From an uncultured Flavobacteriales bacterium (GTDB taxonomy: Bacteria; Bacteroidota; Bacteroidia; Flavobacteriales_G; Salibacteraceae), in contig CAJQLE010000003.1 of the NCBI GenBank assembly GCA_905479105.1, forward strand, positions 62,001-126,000: a stretch of 64,000 nucleotides of DNA, read 5' to 3'. Made by a program: the position numbers and the translations under genes. Below the pieces are notes generated by a model. The model saw only the letters and a list, made by a program, of their open reading frames with translations. It ran no database searches and was not told the DNA's origin. This document shows positions 47,893 to 57,064 of this stretch, piece after piece; within the stretch, counting starts at the first letter, position 1; each line of letters starts with the position of its first letter.

Positions 47893-48513
47893 TTATAATT
47901 GGATGTTTTCTTGTTTGATTTTTTCTTTCAAATAGGCGAGGCCTTTATCGCTAGCGACACCTCTAATGTGATAGCGCATCATTTCAAAATGAATAGTCTT
48001 GAAGTCGTATTTATCAGCTGGAAAGACCTCACTATCACTGCACATGTCCATCTTGTTGGCGTATAAACGAGAAACAATAAATGAGTCTAGATTGCTTCTA
48101 TACAATCCTTGATTAATTCCTCTTTCAAGATTTTCCTTAATACAGTCGGCAATGAAAGTCGTTCTGAAATCTTCGTAAATCTTCCACGCCTCTGGGTGAT
48201 ATTTCTGCATATCATAATTGATTGATGGATGCATCTGACCAAATTTTTGCGCAACATCCTTGCTCAGCGCAAACAGCATATCAATCGAATTATCGTGAAT
48301 CTCGCAAAGATGATTGGAAAAGTCTTTTTCATGCTGTACGATTTGTTGCATCACTTTCACAACAAGATCATTTTTATCTGAAACGTACAAGTAAAGAGTC
48401 TTCTTAGAAACTCCTAATTGTCGAGCAATATCATCCATTGTCATGCTCTTGATACCAAGGCGCATGAACAGATGAGCTGTTTTTCCTAAAATTTCAATTC
48501 CTTTTTCGTCCAT
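47893..48513 (-). CDS. TetR/AcrR-family transcriptional regulator
   Basis: 206 residues; the N-terminal helix-turn-helix is KSMTMDDIARQLGVSKKTLY (residues about 22-41), then a C-terminal ligand-binding helical domain. As the first gene of the TetR-TolC-MFP-RND operon it is likely the local repressor and autoregulator. Ligand unknown. The start ATG is preceded by a good AAAGGAGAAA ribosome site, and a perfect 11-bp inverted repeat sits about 45 bases upstream. Confidence 0.92.
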   Translation of the reverse strand: MDEKGIEILGKTAHLFMRLGIKSMTMDDIARQLGVSKKTLYLYVSDKNDLVVKVMQQIVQHEKDFSNHLCEIHDNSIDMLFALSKDVAQKFGQMHPSINYDMQKYHPEAWKIYEDFRTTFIADCIKENLERGINQGLYRSNLDSFIVSRLYANKMDMCSDSEVFPADKYDFKTIHFEMMRYHIRGVASDKGLAYLKEKIKQENIQL

Positions 48514-48555
48514 TCGAGTTTCTCCTTTGAGAATGCGAATGTAGAGACATTAATA

Positions 48556-48593
48556 ACACAGGAAACAAAAAATGACAAAAACGTTTCCTGTGT
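48556..48593. promoter_or_regulatory. Perfect 11-bp inverted repeat, candidate TetR operator
   Basis: ACACAGGAAAC (48556-48566) and GTTTCCTGTGT (48583-48593) are exact reverse complements, 16 bases apart, in the promoter region upstream of the TetR-led efflux operon. No T-run follows on either side, so a terminator is unlikely. TetR dimers often bind such dyads. Confidence 0.6.
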
Positions 48594-48623
48594 GTTGAGT
48601 GGTTGTTTTTTGGGATGAACGAA

Positions 48624-49010
48624 TTAGTCTTCTATATTCATTTCATCCTCATGCTCTTGAATAGCCTCTTTTAGAACATCTCTGTTGTAAAACCAAGCTG
48701 CCCGTTGAAAATATCGGTCAGCGGCATAGGCAATTGGGAATGCACCAAGTGCAATAAAAGAACCTGCAAAATAGGGTGCAGGATTCATCGTAATTATACT
48801 TCCTATTGTGCCCAGAACGGGACCTCCAATTGCTAGAAATAAAGCGCCAAACAATTTCTTTCTATACTTCCTGTATGAATCAATGGCCATATCACTTCCC
48901 CTTAACTCTCTTCTTAGGCGATGATTGAACATGCCGTAAGGATAAAGCTTGCCATTTATTTCATAATTATGGCCTGCAATAATTATACTCTCGTAGTCAT
49001 AAGCATCCAT
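48624..49010 (-). CDS. Two-helix membrane protein, function unknown
   Basis: 128 residues. Short polar N-terminus, then two hydrophobic segments (KLFGALFLAIGGPVLGTIGS and YFAGSFIALGAFPIAYAA) and an acidic C-terminal tail (EDEMNIED). Both ends lie probably in the cytoplasm. Not recognised. The upstream 31-codon frame (49017-49112) ends 6 bases before it, so the two may share a message. It is followed by the operator region of the TetR operon. Confidence 0.6.
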   Translation of the reverse strand: MDAYDYESIIIAGHNYEINGKLYPYGMFNHRLRRELRGSDMAIDSYRKYRKKLFGALFLAIGGPVLGTIGSIITMNPAPYFAGSFIALGAFPIAYAADRYFQRAAWFYNRDVLKEAIQEHEDEMNIED

Positions 49011-49016
49011 AATTTC

Positions 49017-49112
49017 TTAAGAAAGTGAAGGTGTTTCTTCTTGGGCATTTAAATCATTTGAAAAACTAAAAAATGCAATTGCAGTTAATAAGCTCAAAAT
49101 TACTTTGGTCAT
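49017..49112 (-). CDS. Possible 31-residue secreted micro-protein
   Basis: Reading on the minus strand from the ATG at 49112 gives a 31-residue frame that starts MTKVILSLLTAIAFFSF and goes on to LNAQEETPSLS, i.e. a good signal peptide with a mature part of 7-8 residues. It has no clear ribosome site. It could be a leader peptide, a degraded gene remnant or chance. It sits directly before the two-helix protein gene. Confidence 0.35.
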   Translation of the reverse strand: MTKVILSLLTAIAFFSFSNDLNAQEETPSLS

Positions 49113-49186
49113 TGGCTGAAATTTTTTGTCTAAAAATGATTGGTTTCCTCAATTTCAGCTTACAAGGTTTCACTTATTTTTGAAAA

Positions 49187-49684
49187 ATGAAAACTGCTCA
49201 CATCAAACAAATTTTATTCGGATTATTTACCGTTGGCATTTTACTCACTTCTTATTCCTGTAAGCGAAAAGGTTGTAAGAAGAATCTTGAATGCATATCA
49301 AATTATGACTCAAAGGCAGAGAAGGAAGGCGATTGTAACGGGTGCACTGTTTTTGGAGCTTATAATTATTGTCCAGAAGCAGACGTCAATAGTAATCAGT
49401 GTGTGTTTGTTCGTGAGTTTTATACCGAGTTTTCGAATGATGGCTGGGTTGATGTTTGGGTGGCAGACTCAACAGATAACAGTTCCCCTGATCTTCTAAG
49501 GTATGAAGGGAAAATATCCGCGTTTCCAGTAAATATTCCAGAATGCGAAAGCTCTGATAGTACACTTTCTGTTATTAGAAGACCAGGTGAATACTATTAT
49601 GAAATTGAAACCCAAACCGGAATCCTTGAATGGGGTTGGGTTATTTTCCGAGAAGAAGGCTGCAGACTTTTGGACGTTTACTAG
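49187..49684 (+). CDS. Cys-containing lipoprotein, function unknown
   Basis: 165 residues. Signal peptide with lipobox TSYSC, so the mature protein begins at about Cys25. Pairs of Cys (CKRKGCKKNLEC; DCNGC; NYCPEAD; NQCVF) suggest disulfides, and the second half has tryptophan-rich beta strands (DGWVDVWVADS; ILEWGWVIF). I do not recognise a family. It is alone on the plus strand before asnS (91 bases). A TATTTTTG -7-like motif lies only four bases before the ATG. Confidence 0.65.
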   Translation: MKTAHIKQILFGLFTVGILLTSYSCKRKGCKKNLECISNYDSKAEKEGDCNGCTVFGAYNYCPEADVNSNQCVFVREFYTEFSNDGWVDVWVADSTDNSSPDLLRYEGKISAFPVNIPECESSDSTLSVIRRPGEYYYEIETQTGILEWGWVIFREEGCRLLDVY

Positions 49685-49775
49685 CATTTTGTAGCTCTCA
49701 GAAATCTCTTCATTTGATTGGTCTCCAATTCATTGCTACTTCTTTCCTTTGCAACTCAATATTGAATTGCACATC

Positions 49776-51197
49776 ATGAATATTAAGGAGATCATCGATA
49801 AAGAGCCAATTGGTCAAGAAATCGAAATCAAAGGCTGGGTTCGAACATTTAGAAGCAACAGATTTATTGCTCTTAACGATGGTTCTACTGTAAAGAATCT
49901 TCAAGTAGTGGTTGACTTTGAGAATGAGTCAGAAGACACACTCAAGCGCATCACTACTGGTGCTTGTTTGAAAATTGAAGGCGTTGTAGTTGAGTCTCAA
50001 GGCAACGGGCAGACCATAGAGTTGAACAGCAAAATGATTGAGATTTTGGGTGACTCTGACCCTGAAGAGTATCCTCTTCAACCCAAGAAACATTCGATGG
50101 AATTTTTGAGAGAAATTGCTCACTTACGTCCGCGCACCCAAACTTTTGGAGCCATTTTTAGACTGCGTCATGCGCTTCAATTTGCCGTTCACAAGTACTT
50201 TAATGATAATGGCTTTTTCATGGTTCACACTCCAATTGTGACCGGTTCTGATGCCGAGGGCGCGGGAGAAATGTTTCGTGTGAGTATGCTTGATCCAGCT
50301 AACCCTCCTAAAAATGAGGATGGAAGCATTAACTGGAAGGAAGACTTTTTTGGAAAAGAGACAAATCTTACTGTTTCAGGTCAGTTAGAAGCAGAGTTAT
50401 TCGCCCTAGGTCTAGGAAAGGTATACACGTTTGGCCCAACATTTAGAGCCGAGAATTCCAACACCACACGTCATTTAGCAGAATTTTGGATGATCGAACC
50501 TGAGGTGGCCTTCAATGATTTATTCGATAATATGGACTTGGCAGAAGACTGTCTTAAGTATGTCATTCGTTATGTAATCGAACAATGCGGAGATGATTTA
50601 AACTTTTTACATGAAAGACAACTCCAAGAGGAGAAAGGGCTTCCTGAAGATAAGCGGTCAATGCCTTTATTGGAGAAGTTGAAGTTCGTCTCTGAGAACG
50701 AATTTGTGCGTTGCAGTTATACAGAGGCAATTGATATTCTACGAAATAGCAAGCCCAATAAGAAGAAAAAATTTCAGTACATCATTGAAGAATGGGGCGC
50801 TGATTTGCAAAGTGAGCATGAGCGTTATCTTGTTGAGAAGCATTTTGGTAAACCAGTGATTCTCTATGATTACCCAGCATCCATAAAGGCATTTTACATG
50901 CGTCTAAATGAAGATGGTAAAACGGTCCGAGCGATGGATATTTTATTCCCTGGCATTGGTGAAATTGTAGGCGGCTCGCAAAGAGAGGAACGATATGATA
51001 TACTCAAGCAGAAAGTTGCAGATTTTGGAATTGAAGAAGAATCCTTGTGGTGGTATTTAGAAACGAGAAAATTTGGAACGTGTGTTCACAGTGGGTTTGG
51101 CCTCGGTTTTGAACGATTGATCAACTTTGTAACGGGCATGACGAACATTCGTGACGTAATTCCTTTCCCGCGAACACCAAAAAATGCCGAATTTTAA
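49776..51197 (+). CDS. asnS: Asparaginyl-tRNA synthetase
   Basis: Class II synthetase charging tRNA-Asn. The N-terminal OB-fold ([20 protein letters not shown]) binds the anticodon; motif 2 is in [20 protein letters not shown] and motif 3 in [20 protein letters not shown]. Asn/Asp discrimination residues fit AsnRS. Length is 473 residues from the ATG at 49776 ([11 protein letters not shown]); an ATG 27 bases upstream is less likely. Confidence 0.95.
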   Translation: MNIKEIIDKEPIGQEIEIKGWVRTFRSNRFIALNDGSTVKNLQVVVDFENESEDTLKRITTGACLKIEGVVVESQGNGQTIELNSKMIEILGDSDPEEYPLQPKKHSMEFLREIAHLRPRTQTFGAIFRLRHALQFAVHKYFNDNGFFMVHTPIVTGSDAEGAGEMFRVSMLDPANPPKNEDGSINWKEDFFGKETNLTVSGQLEAELFALGLGKVYTFGPTFRAENSNTTRHLAEFWMIEPEVAFNDLFDNMDLAEDCLKYVIRYVIEQCGDDLNFLHERQLQEEKGLPEDKRSMPLLEKLKFVSENEFVRCSYTEAIDILRNSKPNKKKKFQYIIEEWGADLQSEHERYLVEKHFGKPVILYDYPASIKAFYMRLNEDGKTVRAMDILFPGIGEIVGGSQREERYDILKQKVADFGIEEESLWWYLETRKFGTCVHSGFGLGFERLINFVTGMTNIRDVIPFPRTPKNAEF

Positions 51198-51242
51198 AGC
51201 TGTAAATTAATCCTATCGCTCTCTTGAGCCAAGAATAGAACA

Positions 51243-52697
51243 ATGGCGTTAAAGCAATCATTACAGCAGAAAATGCTTCAGAAACTGAGTCCTCAGCAGA
51301 TTCAGTTGATGAAAATGTTGCAGCTTCCGACCATTGCTCTGGAAGAGCGAATAAAGGAAGAAATGGAAGTAAATCCCGCACTTGAAGAGGGCAAGGACGA
51401 AATTAGTGACGATGACTATCAAGAAGACGATTACGGAGAGGAAGTAAGCGAATCAGAGAAGGAGTTTGACTTCAGCGACTATATGGATGATGATGATACG
51501 CCTGATTATAAATACCAGGCAAGTAATTATTCATCGGATGACGAGGAAAAAAGTGTGCCGATTGGCACTACATCTACCTTTCACGATAGACTGTTATCAC
51601 AGTTGAATCTTTCAAGATTAACGGAGCAAGAAGCCATTATATGTGAGCATTTAGTCGGTAGCTTAGATGATAGCGGTTATTTGAGAAGGGAGTTGTCTTC
51701 CATCGTTGATGATATGGCCTTTACTCAGAATATCATGGTCACCGAAGAGCAATTGGAAGAATTACTTGTAAAGCACATTCAAGATTTGGATCCGGCAGGA
51801 ATTGGAGCACGCGATTTACGCGAGTGTCTTTTGATTCAATTGAAGAGAAAAGAGCATGCAGTGACTATTCGTACGGCTATTGAGGTTTTGGAGAAACACT
51901 ATACTGAGTTTATCAAAAAGCATTACGATAAAATCACCCATCGACTTGAAATAAGTGATGAAGATTTAAAGGATGCTATTGAAGAAATTACACATCTTAA
52001 TCCGAAGCCGGGTAACTCGTTAAACGAATCATCGAGGCCTATTGAGCAAGTTATTCCAGATTTTACAGTGATCAATGAAGGAGAGAAATTGCTGGTTTTA
52101 CTCAATGGGAGAAACGCGCCTGAGTTGCGTCTTTCTAAGAAGTATTCAGAAATGTTGGATGATTTTGCGCGCATAAAGGGGAAGCCTAATAAAGCACAGC
52201 GGGATGCCATGACGTTTGTGAAACAAAAGCTCGATAGCGCAAGATGGTTTGTTGACGCCATCAAACAAAGGCAGAATACGCTTATCATGACTATGGAAGC
52301 CATTGTAGATTATCAACGTGCGTTTTTTGAAACTGGAGATGAAACGAAAATGAGGCCAATGATTTTGAAAGATATTGCCGAAAGAGTGAGCATGGACATC
52401 AGCACAATCAGTCGGGTTTCGAATAGTAAATATGTACAGACATCATATGGTACAGTGCCACTCAAGTATTTTTTCTCGGAGTCTCTCACCAATGATGAAG
52501 GGGAGGAAGTGAGTACCCGGGAAGTAAAAAAAATATTGCGAGACTTGATTGATTTAGAGGATAAACAAAAGCCTTGGACAGATGAGCATTTAGTCAAGGA
52601 GCTCAAGGATAAAGGTTATAATATTGCAAGAAGAACTGTTGCCAAATACCGCGAGCAATTAGATATTCCCGTGGCGCGGTTAAGAAAAGAACTATGA
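51243..52697 (+). CDS. rpoN: RNA polymerase sigma-54 factor
   Basis: 484 residues. Region I is Gln/Leu-rich (LKQSLQQKMLQKLSPQQIQLM), followed by a strongly acidic region II (residues about 40-85), a core-binding region, the helix-turn-helix, and the RpoN box ARRTVAKYREQL near the C-terminus. Sigma-54 requires AAA+ activators; none is in the window. Ends in a 4-base overlap (ATGA) with the next gene. Confidence 0.95.
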   Translation: MALKQSLQQKMLQKLSPQQIQLMKMLQLPTIALEERIKEEMEVNPALEEGKDEISDDDYQEDDYGEEVSESEKEFDFSDYMDDDDTPDYKYQASNYSSDDEEKSVPIGTTSTFHDRLLSQLNLSRLTEQEAIICEHLVGSLDDSGYLRRELSSIVDDMAFTQNIMVTEEQLEELLVKHIQDLDPAGIGARDLRECLLIQLKRKEHAVTIRTAIEVLEKHYTEFIKKHYDKITHRLEISDEDLKDAIEEITHLNPKPGNSLNESSRPIEQVIPDFTVINEGEKLLVLLNGRNAPELRLSKKYSEMLDDFARIKGKPNKAQRDAMTFVKQKLDSARWFVDAIKQRQNTLIMTMEAIVDYQRAFFETGDETKMRPMILKDIAERVSMDISTISRVSNSKYVQTSYGTVPLKYFFSESLTNDEGEEVSTREVKKILRDLIDLEDKQKPWTDEHLVKELKDKGYNIARRTVAKYREQLDIPVARLRKEL

Positions 52698-53308
52698 GAA
52701 AGGTCGCTCAAATTACTTCATATGTGTTTCATCCGGTTTTTCTTCCTACCGCTGGGTTGTTGATTGTTTTTAGTCTGAACACCTACATTTCTCAGACAAT
52801 GACCACTTCTGCTCAATTGTTCATCTTAGCTGGGGTATTCATTAACACGGTTCTTTTGCCCTTGCTTTTCACCCTCTTTCTTAGATGGCGAAACTTGGTT
52901 GATTCGATGGAACTTCATTCAAGAAAAGATCGATTAGTACCCTTTGCCTTTTCAATGGTTCTTTATTTCATCAACTATTATTTGATGAAGGGAATCCCTC
53001 TACCAGAGCTGTTTTATAGTATATTTTTAGGCAGTAGCTTAGCCGTAACAATGGGTTTTATTCTGACCTTTTACACCAAAATCAGTATTCATATGATAGG
53101 AATGGGAGGGTTAACAGCAGGAATTTATGCAGTCGCTCAAGTATACGACCTTCCTATTGTTGGGTTTGTAATGCTTGGATTGGTTGCAAGTGGATTGGTA
53201 GGAAGCGCAAGGTATATTCTAGAGTCTCATGATTTGAGACAAATCTATTTTGGATGGATCACTGGTTTTCTGACCGTCTATATCCCTATTATAAATGGTT
53301 GGGGCTAG
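52694..53308 (+). CDS. Conserved multi-spanning membrane protein
   Basis: 204 residues with six predicted helices, beginning VAQITSYVFHPVFLPTAGLL. The His-Pro near the start and the GSARYILESHDLRQIYFGW loop are fixed features of an uncharacterised family I recall in Bacteroidota, commonly placed next to rpoN. No PAP2 catalytic motif is complete. Its stop abuts that of the next, convergent gene directly (both within CTAGCTA). Confidence 0.7.
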   Translation: MRKVAQITSYVFHPVFLPTAGLLIVFSLNTYISQTMTTSAQLFILAGVFINTVLLPLLFTLFLRWRNLVDSMELHSRKDRLVPFAFSMVLYFINYYLMKGIPLPELFYSIFLGSSLAVTMGFILTFYTKISIHMIGMGGLTAGIYAVAQVYDLPIVGFVMLGLVASGLVGSARYILESHDLRQIYFGWITGFLTVYIPIINGWG

Positions 53309-53710
53309 CTAAGAGCCAACTTTCTCAACTTCTAAAAACTGAATCCCCCATTCCAACGGATGAATGTCATTTCTTGTGAAGATGATCATTTGCATATTCA
53401 TGTAGAAATGAGCGAAAGTGAATTCGTCTAATTGCAAACTATATTGTGGGCCAATTGCCCCCATCTGCTTGTCAATATGCAAGGTCATTTTTTCTTTTAA
53501 GAGCTCATGAACTTCAGTACTAGAAGATTCAACTGTTAATGTTTCTCCAGCTAAATCAATAGTAATAACGGTAGGCTCGGCTGTGCTCGTTTCAATTTTT
53601 TCACCCTTTAAGTTAACGTTGAGCTTTGAAGTTTTGAAAACATGAATATTGTCCTGTGCATTTAGCGTTAGGACAAACAGTGTTAAGACTAAAGTGATAA
53701 TACCTTTCAT
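53309..53710 (-). CDS. Small secreted protein, function unknown
   Basis: 133 residues with a signal peptide (MKGIITLVLTLFVLTLNAQ) and a mature part of mainly beta strands (TVITIDLAGETLTVESSS). No lipobox, no sorting domain, no known motif. Possibly a periplasmic protein. Convergent with the preceding gene without any gap. Confidence 0.6.
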   Translation of the reverse strand: MKGIITLVLTLFVLTLNAQDNIHVFKTSKLNVNLKGEKIETSTAEPTVITIDLAGETLTVESSSTEVHELLKEKMTLHIDKQMGAIGPQYSLQLDEFTFAHFYMNMQMIIFTRNDIHPLEWGIQFLEVEKVGS

Positions 53711-53766
53711 GAGCGTAGATTCTTACTTGATTCAAAAGTAACGATCTTATGAGTGATTGCGCTAAT

Positions 53767-54477
53767 TTAGTCTAAGTCAGACGTGAGGTTTTTCCTTTTG
53801 GCGCTCTCATAAATGATTGTTACAAGAAGCAAATATCCAAGTAAATATATCAAGTCTTCTGCTGGTATTGTGCCTAACCTAAGACCCATATTTTGCATGT
53901 CATTGTACCAAACAATGGGTTCTTCTGTGAACATTCCGGTGAGCCATCCATTCATAATTATAAAAGGTATTAGACTCACAAAAAAGCCGAGATAAAATCT
54001 TCCCATCCAAGGAAATTTGAAGAAAAAGAATTGAAGTGATAGCAAGATGGCAGCAAAATAAAAGTTGACCGTAGTGTAAAGCTTTGGCGAAAAATATGTC
54101 CCTAAAAACAACGTGCAAAGAAGCAAGAAGAAGGTAATAGACTGATGGTACTTTCCAAGTAGATCTTTCTTGACAAAATGGTTCAGTACTTCATAAATGA
54201 ACAGACATGCAAAAGGAACGGTCAGGAAGAAATTGAACTCTTCGATCGGCAAACGGCCAATGTAGATACCTAGTAAGTAGCGTTCATTGAAACCCCAAAC
54301 TTCCAAGGCAGTAAATAGCTCATCCCAAGCCAAGAAAACACCTCCAGCAATTGCTGTTGCAGTGAATATCGCCCTCCAATTACTTAAAAAACGAATTCTA
54401 GGTTCATAGCTTTGAGCGAGAGGATAAGCTATGGTGAGCAGATTGATGAGGATATAGTGATACTGGTCTGGAATCAT
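53767..54477 (-). CDS. crtY: CrtYcd-type lycopene cyclase
   Basis: 236 residues, seven helices, of the heterodimeric-type lycopene cyclase family with both subunits fused (CrtYcd). The catalytic acidic P-x-E(E/D) motifs are IGRLPIEEFNFF in the first half and GTIPAEDLIYLL in the second. It should form beta-rings on lycopene, one or both ends. It overlaps crtZ by four bases. It is the last gene of the carotenoid cluster. Confidence 0.88.
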   Translation of the reverse strand: MIPDQYHYILINLLTIAYPLAQSYEPRIRFLSNWRAIFTATAIAGGVFLAWDELFTALEVWGFNERYLLGIYIGRLPIEEFNFFLTVPFACLFIYEVLNHFVKKDLLGKYHQSITFFLLLCTLFLGTYFSPKLYTTVNFYFAAILLSLQFFFFKFPWMGRFYLGFFVSLIPFIIMNGWLTGMFTEEPIVWYNDMQNMGLRLGTIPAEDLIYLLGYLLLVTIIYESAKRKNLTSDLD

Positions 54478-54929
54478 TTGCTACGCATTGCTTCTCGAAA
54501 GTACTTGATCGGGACGATCAACATTCCAAAACATTCTCCATGCTCTTTCCCCAAGTGTTTGTGGTGAACTTTATGGGCTTTTCTTATAGCTCTGAAGTAT
54601 AAATTATCGGTTCTTTTAAACCATGATAGACGCTGATGAATAAACACTTCGTGTACCAAGAAATAGGCAATGCCATACAATGCAATGCCTGAGCCAATTG
54701 ACACTCTGATGTCATTTTCTGCCATCATGCCAAACATGATTAACAACCAACTAGGGATAGCATAGATTAGAAAATAGACATCATTTTTTTCAAAAACTCC
54801 TTTCGTAGGTTGATGATGGTCTTTGTGAAAATACCACCCAAGTCCATGCATTAAATACTTGTGAGTAGCCCACGCCATGAACTCCATCACGAAAAATGTC
54901 AAAAACAATATGAGGATGTGTAAGATCAC
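54474..54929 (-). CDS. crtZ: Beta-carotene 3-hydroxylase
   Basis: A 151-residue diiron membrane hydroxylase with the four His motifs HKYLMH, HKDHH, HEVFIHQR and HKVHH, the canonical CrtZ set. Adds 3-hydroxyls to beta-rings. Start overlaps the preceding gene by four bases. Confidence 0.93.
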   Translation of the reverse strand: MILHILILFLTFFVMEFMAWATHKYLMHGLGWYFHKDHHQPTKGVFEKNDVYFLIYAIPSWLLIMFGMMAENDIRVSIGSGIALYGIAYFLVHEVFIHQRLSWFKRTDNLYFRAIRKAHKVHHKHLGKEHGECFGMLIVPIKYFREAMRSK

Positions 54930-55549
54930 AATTGAATCAAATTTAATACTCCAAAAAAGAGAATTTCGATCCCATAAACAGCTATGGCCATTTGAGTGTT
55001 CAATTTCATTTTATTCAATTGCCAAATGAACGACAAAGCAAATGCTATCACAAACCATGCTGCATAATTTGAAAAGGGTGGAACACCGCTTGTCCAAGTC
55101 CAAAAATCATAGGTGATAGCTACAGGCTCAATTATGTAGTCCAGAATAACCATAAAGGCAGCAGAAAATAGAGCTTTTGTAATCGCAGTTTGTCCAAATT
55201 TTTGCGCTATAGCGTTCGTTGCGTAGAGTAGGATAAGCCAGTTTACCCCTATCATTAAGGGCGTTTCAAAAAGTTTGTATCCTAGCGCTTCTCCGTAGAC
55301 GTAATTCCCAAAAGGGAAACCTGTGTTTACACCTATTAGTTCTACAATATAACCAGCCAAATAAGTGAATATGAATACCCAAGAGAAATGACCTTTAGGA
55401 TGATTTATTGCTATTAAAAGTGCTGTTAGCAGTAAGTTGAGAGGCGTCAACATTAGAAATTCTTGTGCATCGCCAAAGACTACACCTCCAATTCCAACAA
55501 GGTGAAAAATGATCAGAACAGCAATCGATATATTTACCTTACTAAACAA
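54926..55549 (-). CDS. cruF: CruF-like carotenoid 1,2-hydratase
   Basis: 207 residues with about seven helices. ELIGVNTGFPFGNYVYGEALG, LMIGVNWLILLYATNAIA and MVILDYIIEPVAITYDFW with WTSGVPPFSNYAAWFV match the carotenoid-biosynthesis DUF422 family (CruF/bisanhydrobacterioruberin hydratase). Such enzymes add water across the 1,2-double bond of acyclic (psi) ends. In an operon with crtYcd and crtZ this suggests a carotenoid with one ring and one hydroxylated open end, as in saproxanthin or myxol. The symbol rests on family similarity by eye. Confidence 0.75.
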   Translation of the reverse strand: MFSKVNISIAVLIIFHLVGIGGVVFGDAQEFLMLTPLNLLLTALLIAINHPKGHFSWVFIFTYLAGYIVELIGVNTGFPFGNYVYGEALGYKLFETPLMIGVNWLILLYATNAIAQKFGQTAITKALFSAAFMVILDYIIEPVAITYDFWTWTSGVPPFSNYAAWFVIAFALSFIWQLNKMKLNTQMAIAVYGIEILFFGVLNLIQL

Positions 55550-55552
55550 AAT

Positions 55553-57007
55553 TTAAATCATTTCAGATGTGATTTTCCCTGATAGCAATGCAAGTGGAAT
55601 TCCTCCACCTGGATGGACACTGCCTCCGCAAAAGAACAAATTGTCTATGGATGAAGAGAAGTTTGGATGCCTTAAAAAGGCAGCAAATTGACTGTTAGAT
55701 GCATTACCATATAAAGCGCCTTGGTGGCTTAGAGTATCTTCCTCTATTCCTTGAGGTGTCCAAATTTTTTCTTCTTCTATCAAGGGCTCAATGTCAGTGT
55801 TGAGTATACGATTGAGTTTTTTAATCACAGCTTTCTTTACTCGTTGGGATATTTCATTCCAATCTTGATTCTTATGATTGGGCGCATTGACCATTACAAA
55901 CCAGTTTTCACAGCCGTCAGGAGCATCTCCTTTTTCAAGTTTATTGGAGATATTGATATAGACTGTAGGGTCGTCAATTATGTCACCTTCATTAAAAATG
56001 CTGTCAAACTCAGCTTTGTATCGCTCACTAAACAGGATGTTATGCAAACCTAGGTTCTTGAACTCTTTTTTGATGCCCCAATAAAAAACAAGAGCAGAAC
56101 TGGATCTTTCTTGATTCAGAATTTTCTCTGGAGCTTTAGATTTCAAGAGCAGTTTTCGATAAGTATAAAACACGTCCATATTGCTTACAACCTTTTCTGC
56201 CAGTATTTCCTGTCCGTTGACGGATACACCAATTGCCTTTTTATTTTGAAGAATTATTTGATCAACACGACTATTGAAGTGAAATTGCACACCCAATTCT
56301 TCAGCTAGACGATGCAATGATTTCGGAATTTGCTCCATACCTCCTTTTGGAAAGAAAGTACCAAAACCATGCTCTAGCCATGGAATGACATTTAATATCC
56401 CCGGTGCTTTATGTGGATGTGAACCATTGTATGTAGCAAATCGATCAAAGAGCTGGACCAAATGTGGTTCACCAAGTCTGATCATATTAGCGTGATGCAT
56501 TGACTTGAAAAGATCATATTGCCTAATCTTTAAAAGAGCAGTAAGTGTTTCTTTTGAAAGCCAGGTATTGGATTTATGCAAAGATTTTTCAAGGAAAATT
56601 GAAGCAGAGTGATCGTAAATATTTTTAATATGATCAAAATAATCCATCAATTCACTTGCAGGATAATTGAGCACTCGAGCAGCTTCATTTGCAAAATTCT
56701 GAGGGTCACTTTTGGCAGATAGTACTGTTTTATCTTCCCAAAAGTATGTGCAGGCCTCATCTACTTTTTCGAAATTGAAATAGTGTTCTGTGACTTTACC
56801 TGACTGCTCAAATAGCTCTTCAACATATTGAGGCATAGTAAATAGGGAAGGACCTCCATCAAATCGATACTTACCTAAAGAGAAAGCATGCAATTTCCCT
56901 CCAGGATACTCATTGGCCTCATAAACGTCTACTTCATATCCTTTGAGACGTAATCTAATGCTTGCTGACAATCCTGCGATGCCGGAACCTATAATGGCAA
57001 TTTTCAT
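55553..57007 (-). CDS. crtI: Phytoene desaturase-family oxidoreductase
   Basis: About 484 residues. N-terminal dinucleotide fold IIGSGIAGLSASIRLRLKGY with VYEANEYPGGK and the C-terminal FAD motif FFCGGSVHPGGGIPLALLSG are typical of CrtI. It should desaturate phytoene toward lycopene, or act as a CrtD-type 3,4-desaturase; the partner genes make either possible. I use the ATG at 57007 (MKIAIIGSG) since the upstream ATG at 57037 overlaps a TATGTTTG -7-like element (57031-57038, minus). First gene of the cluster. Confidence 0.85.
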   Translation of the reverse strand: MKIAIIGSGIAGLSASIRLRLKGYEVDVYEANEYPGGKLHAFSLGKYRFDGGPSLFTMPQYVEELFEQSGKVTEHYFNFEKVDEACTYFWEDKTVLSAKSDPQNFANEAARVLNYPASELMDYFDHIKNIYDHSASIFLEKSLHKSNTWLSKETLTALLKIRQYDLFKSMHHANMIRLGEPHLVQLFDRFATYNGSHPHKAPGILNVIPWLEHGFGTFFPKGGMEQIPKSLHRLAEELGVQFHFNSRVDQIILQNKKAIGVSVNGQEILAEKVVSNMDVFYTYRKLLLKSKAPEKILNQERSSSALVFYWGIKKEFKNLGLHNILFSERYKAEFDSIFNEGDIIDDPTVYINISNKLEKGDAPDGCENWFVMVNAPNHKNQDWNEISQRVKKAVIKKLNRILNTDIEPLIEEEKIWTPQGIEEDTLSHQGALYGNASNSQFAAFLRHPNFSSSIDNLFFCGGSVHPGGGIPLALLSGKITSEMI

Positions 57008-57064
57008 GGGGTTGTTTTCGATAGAGGGTTCAAACATACTCAGCTATATGATTGTTTCGCCTTT

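Noticed and set aside
48556-48593. Terminator for the 48624 gene
   Set aside because: No T-run follows the stem on either strand; an operator is the better reading.
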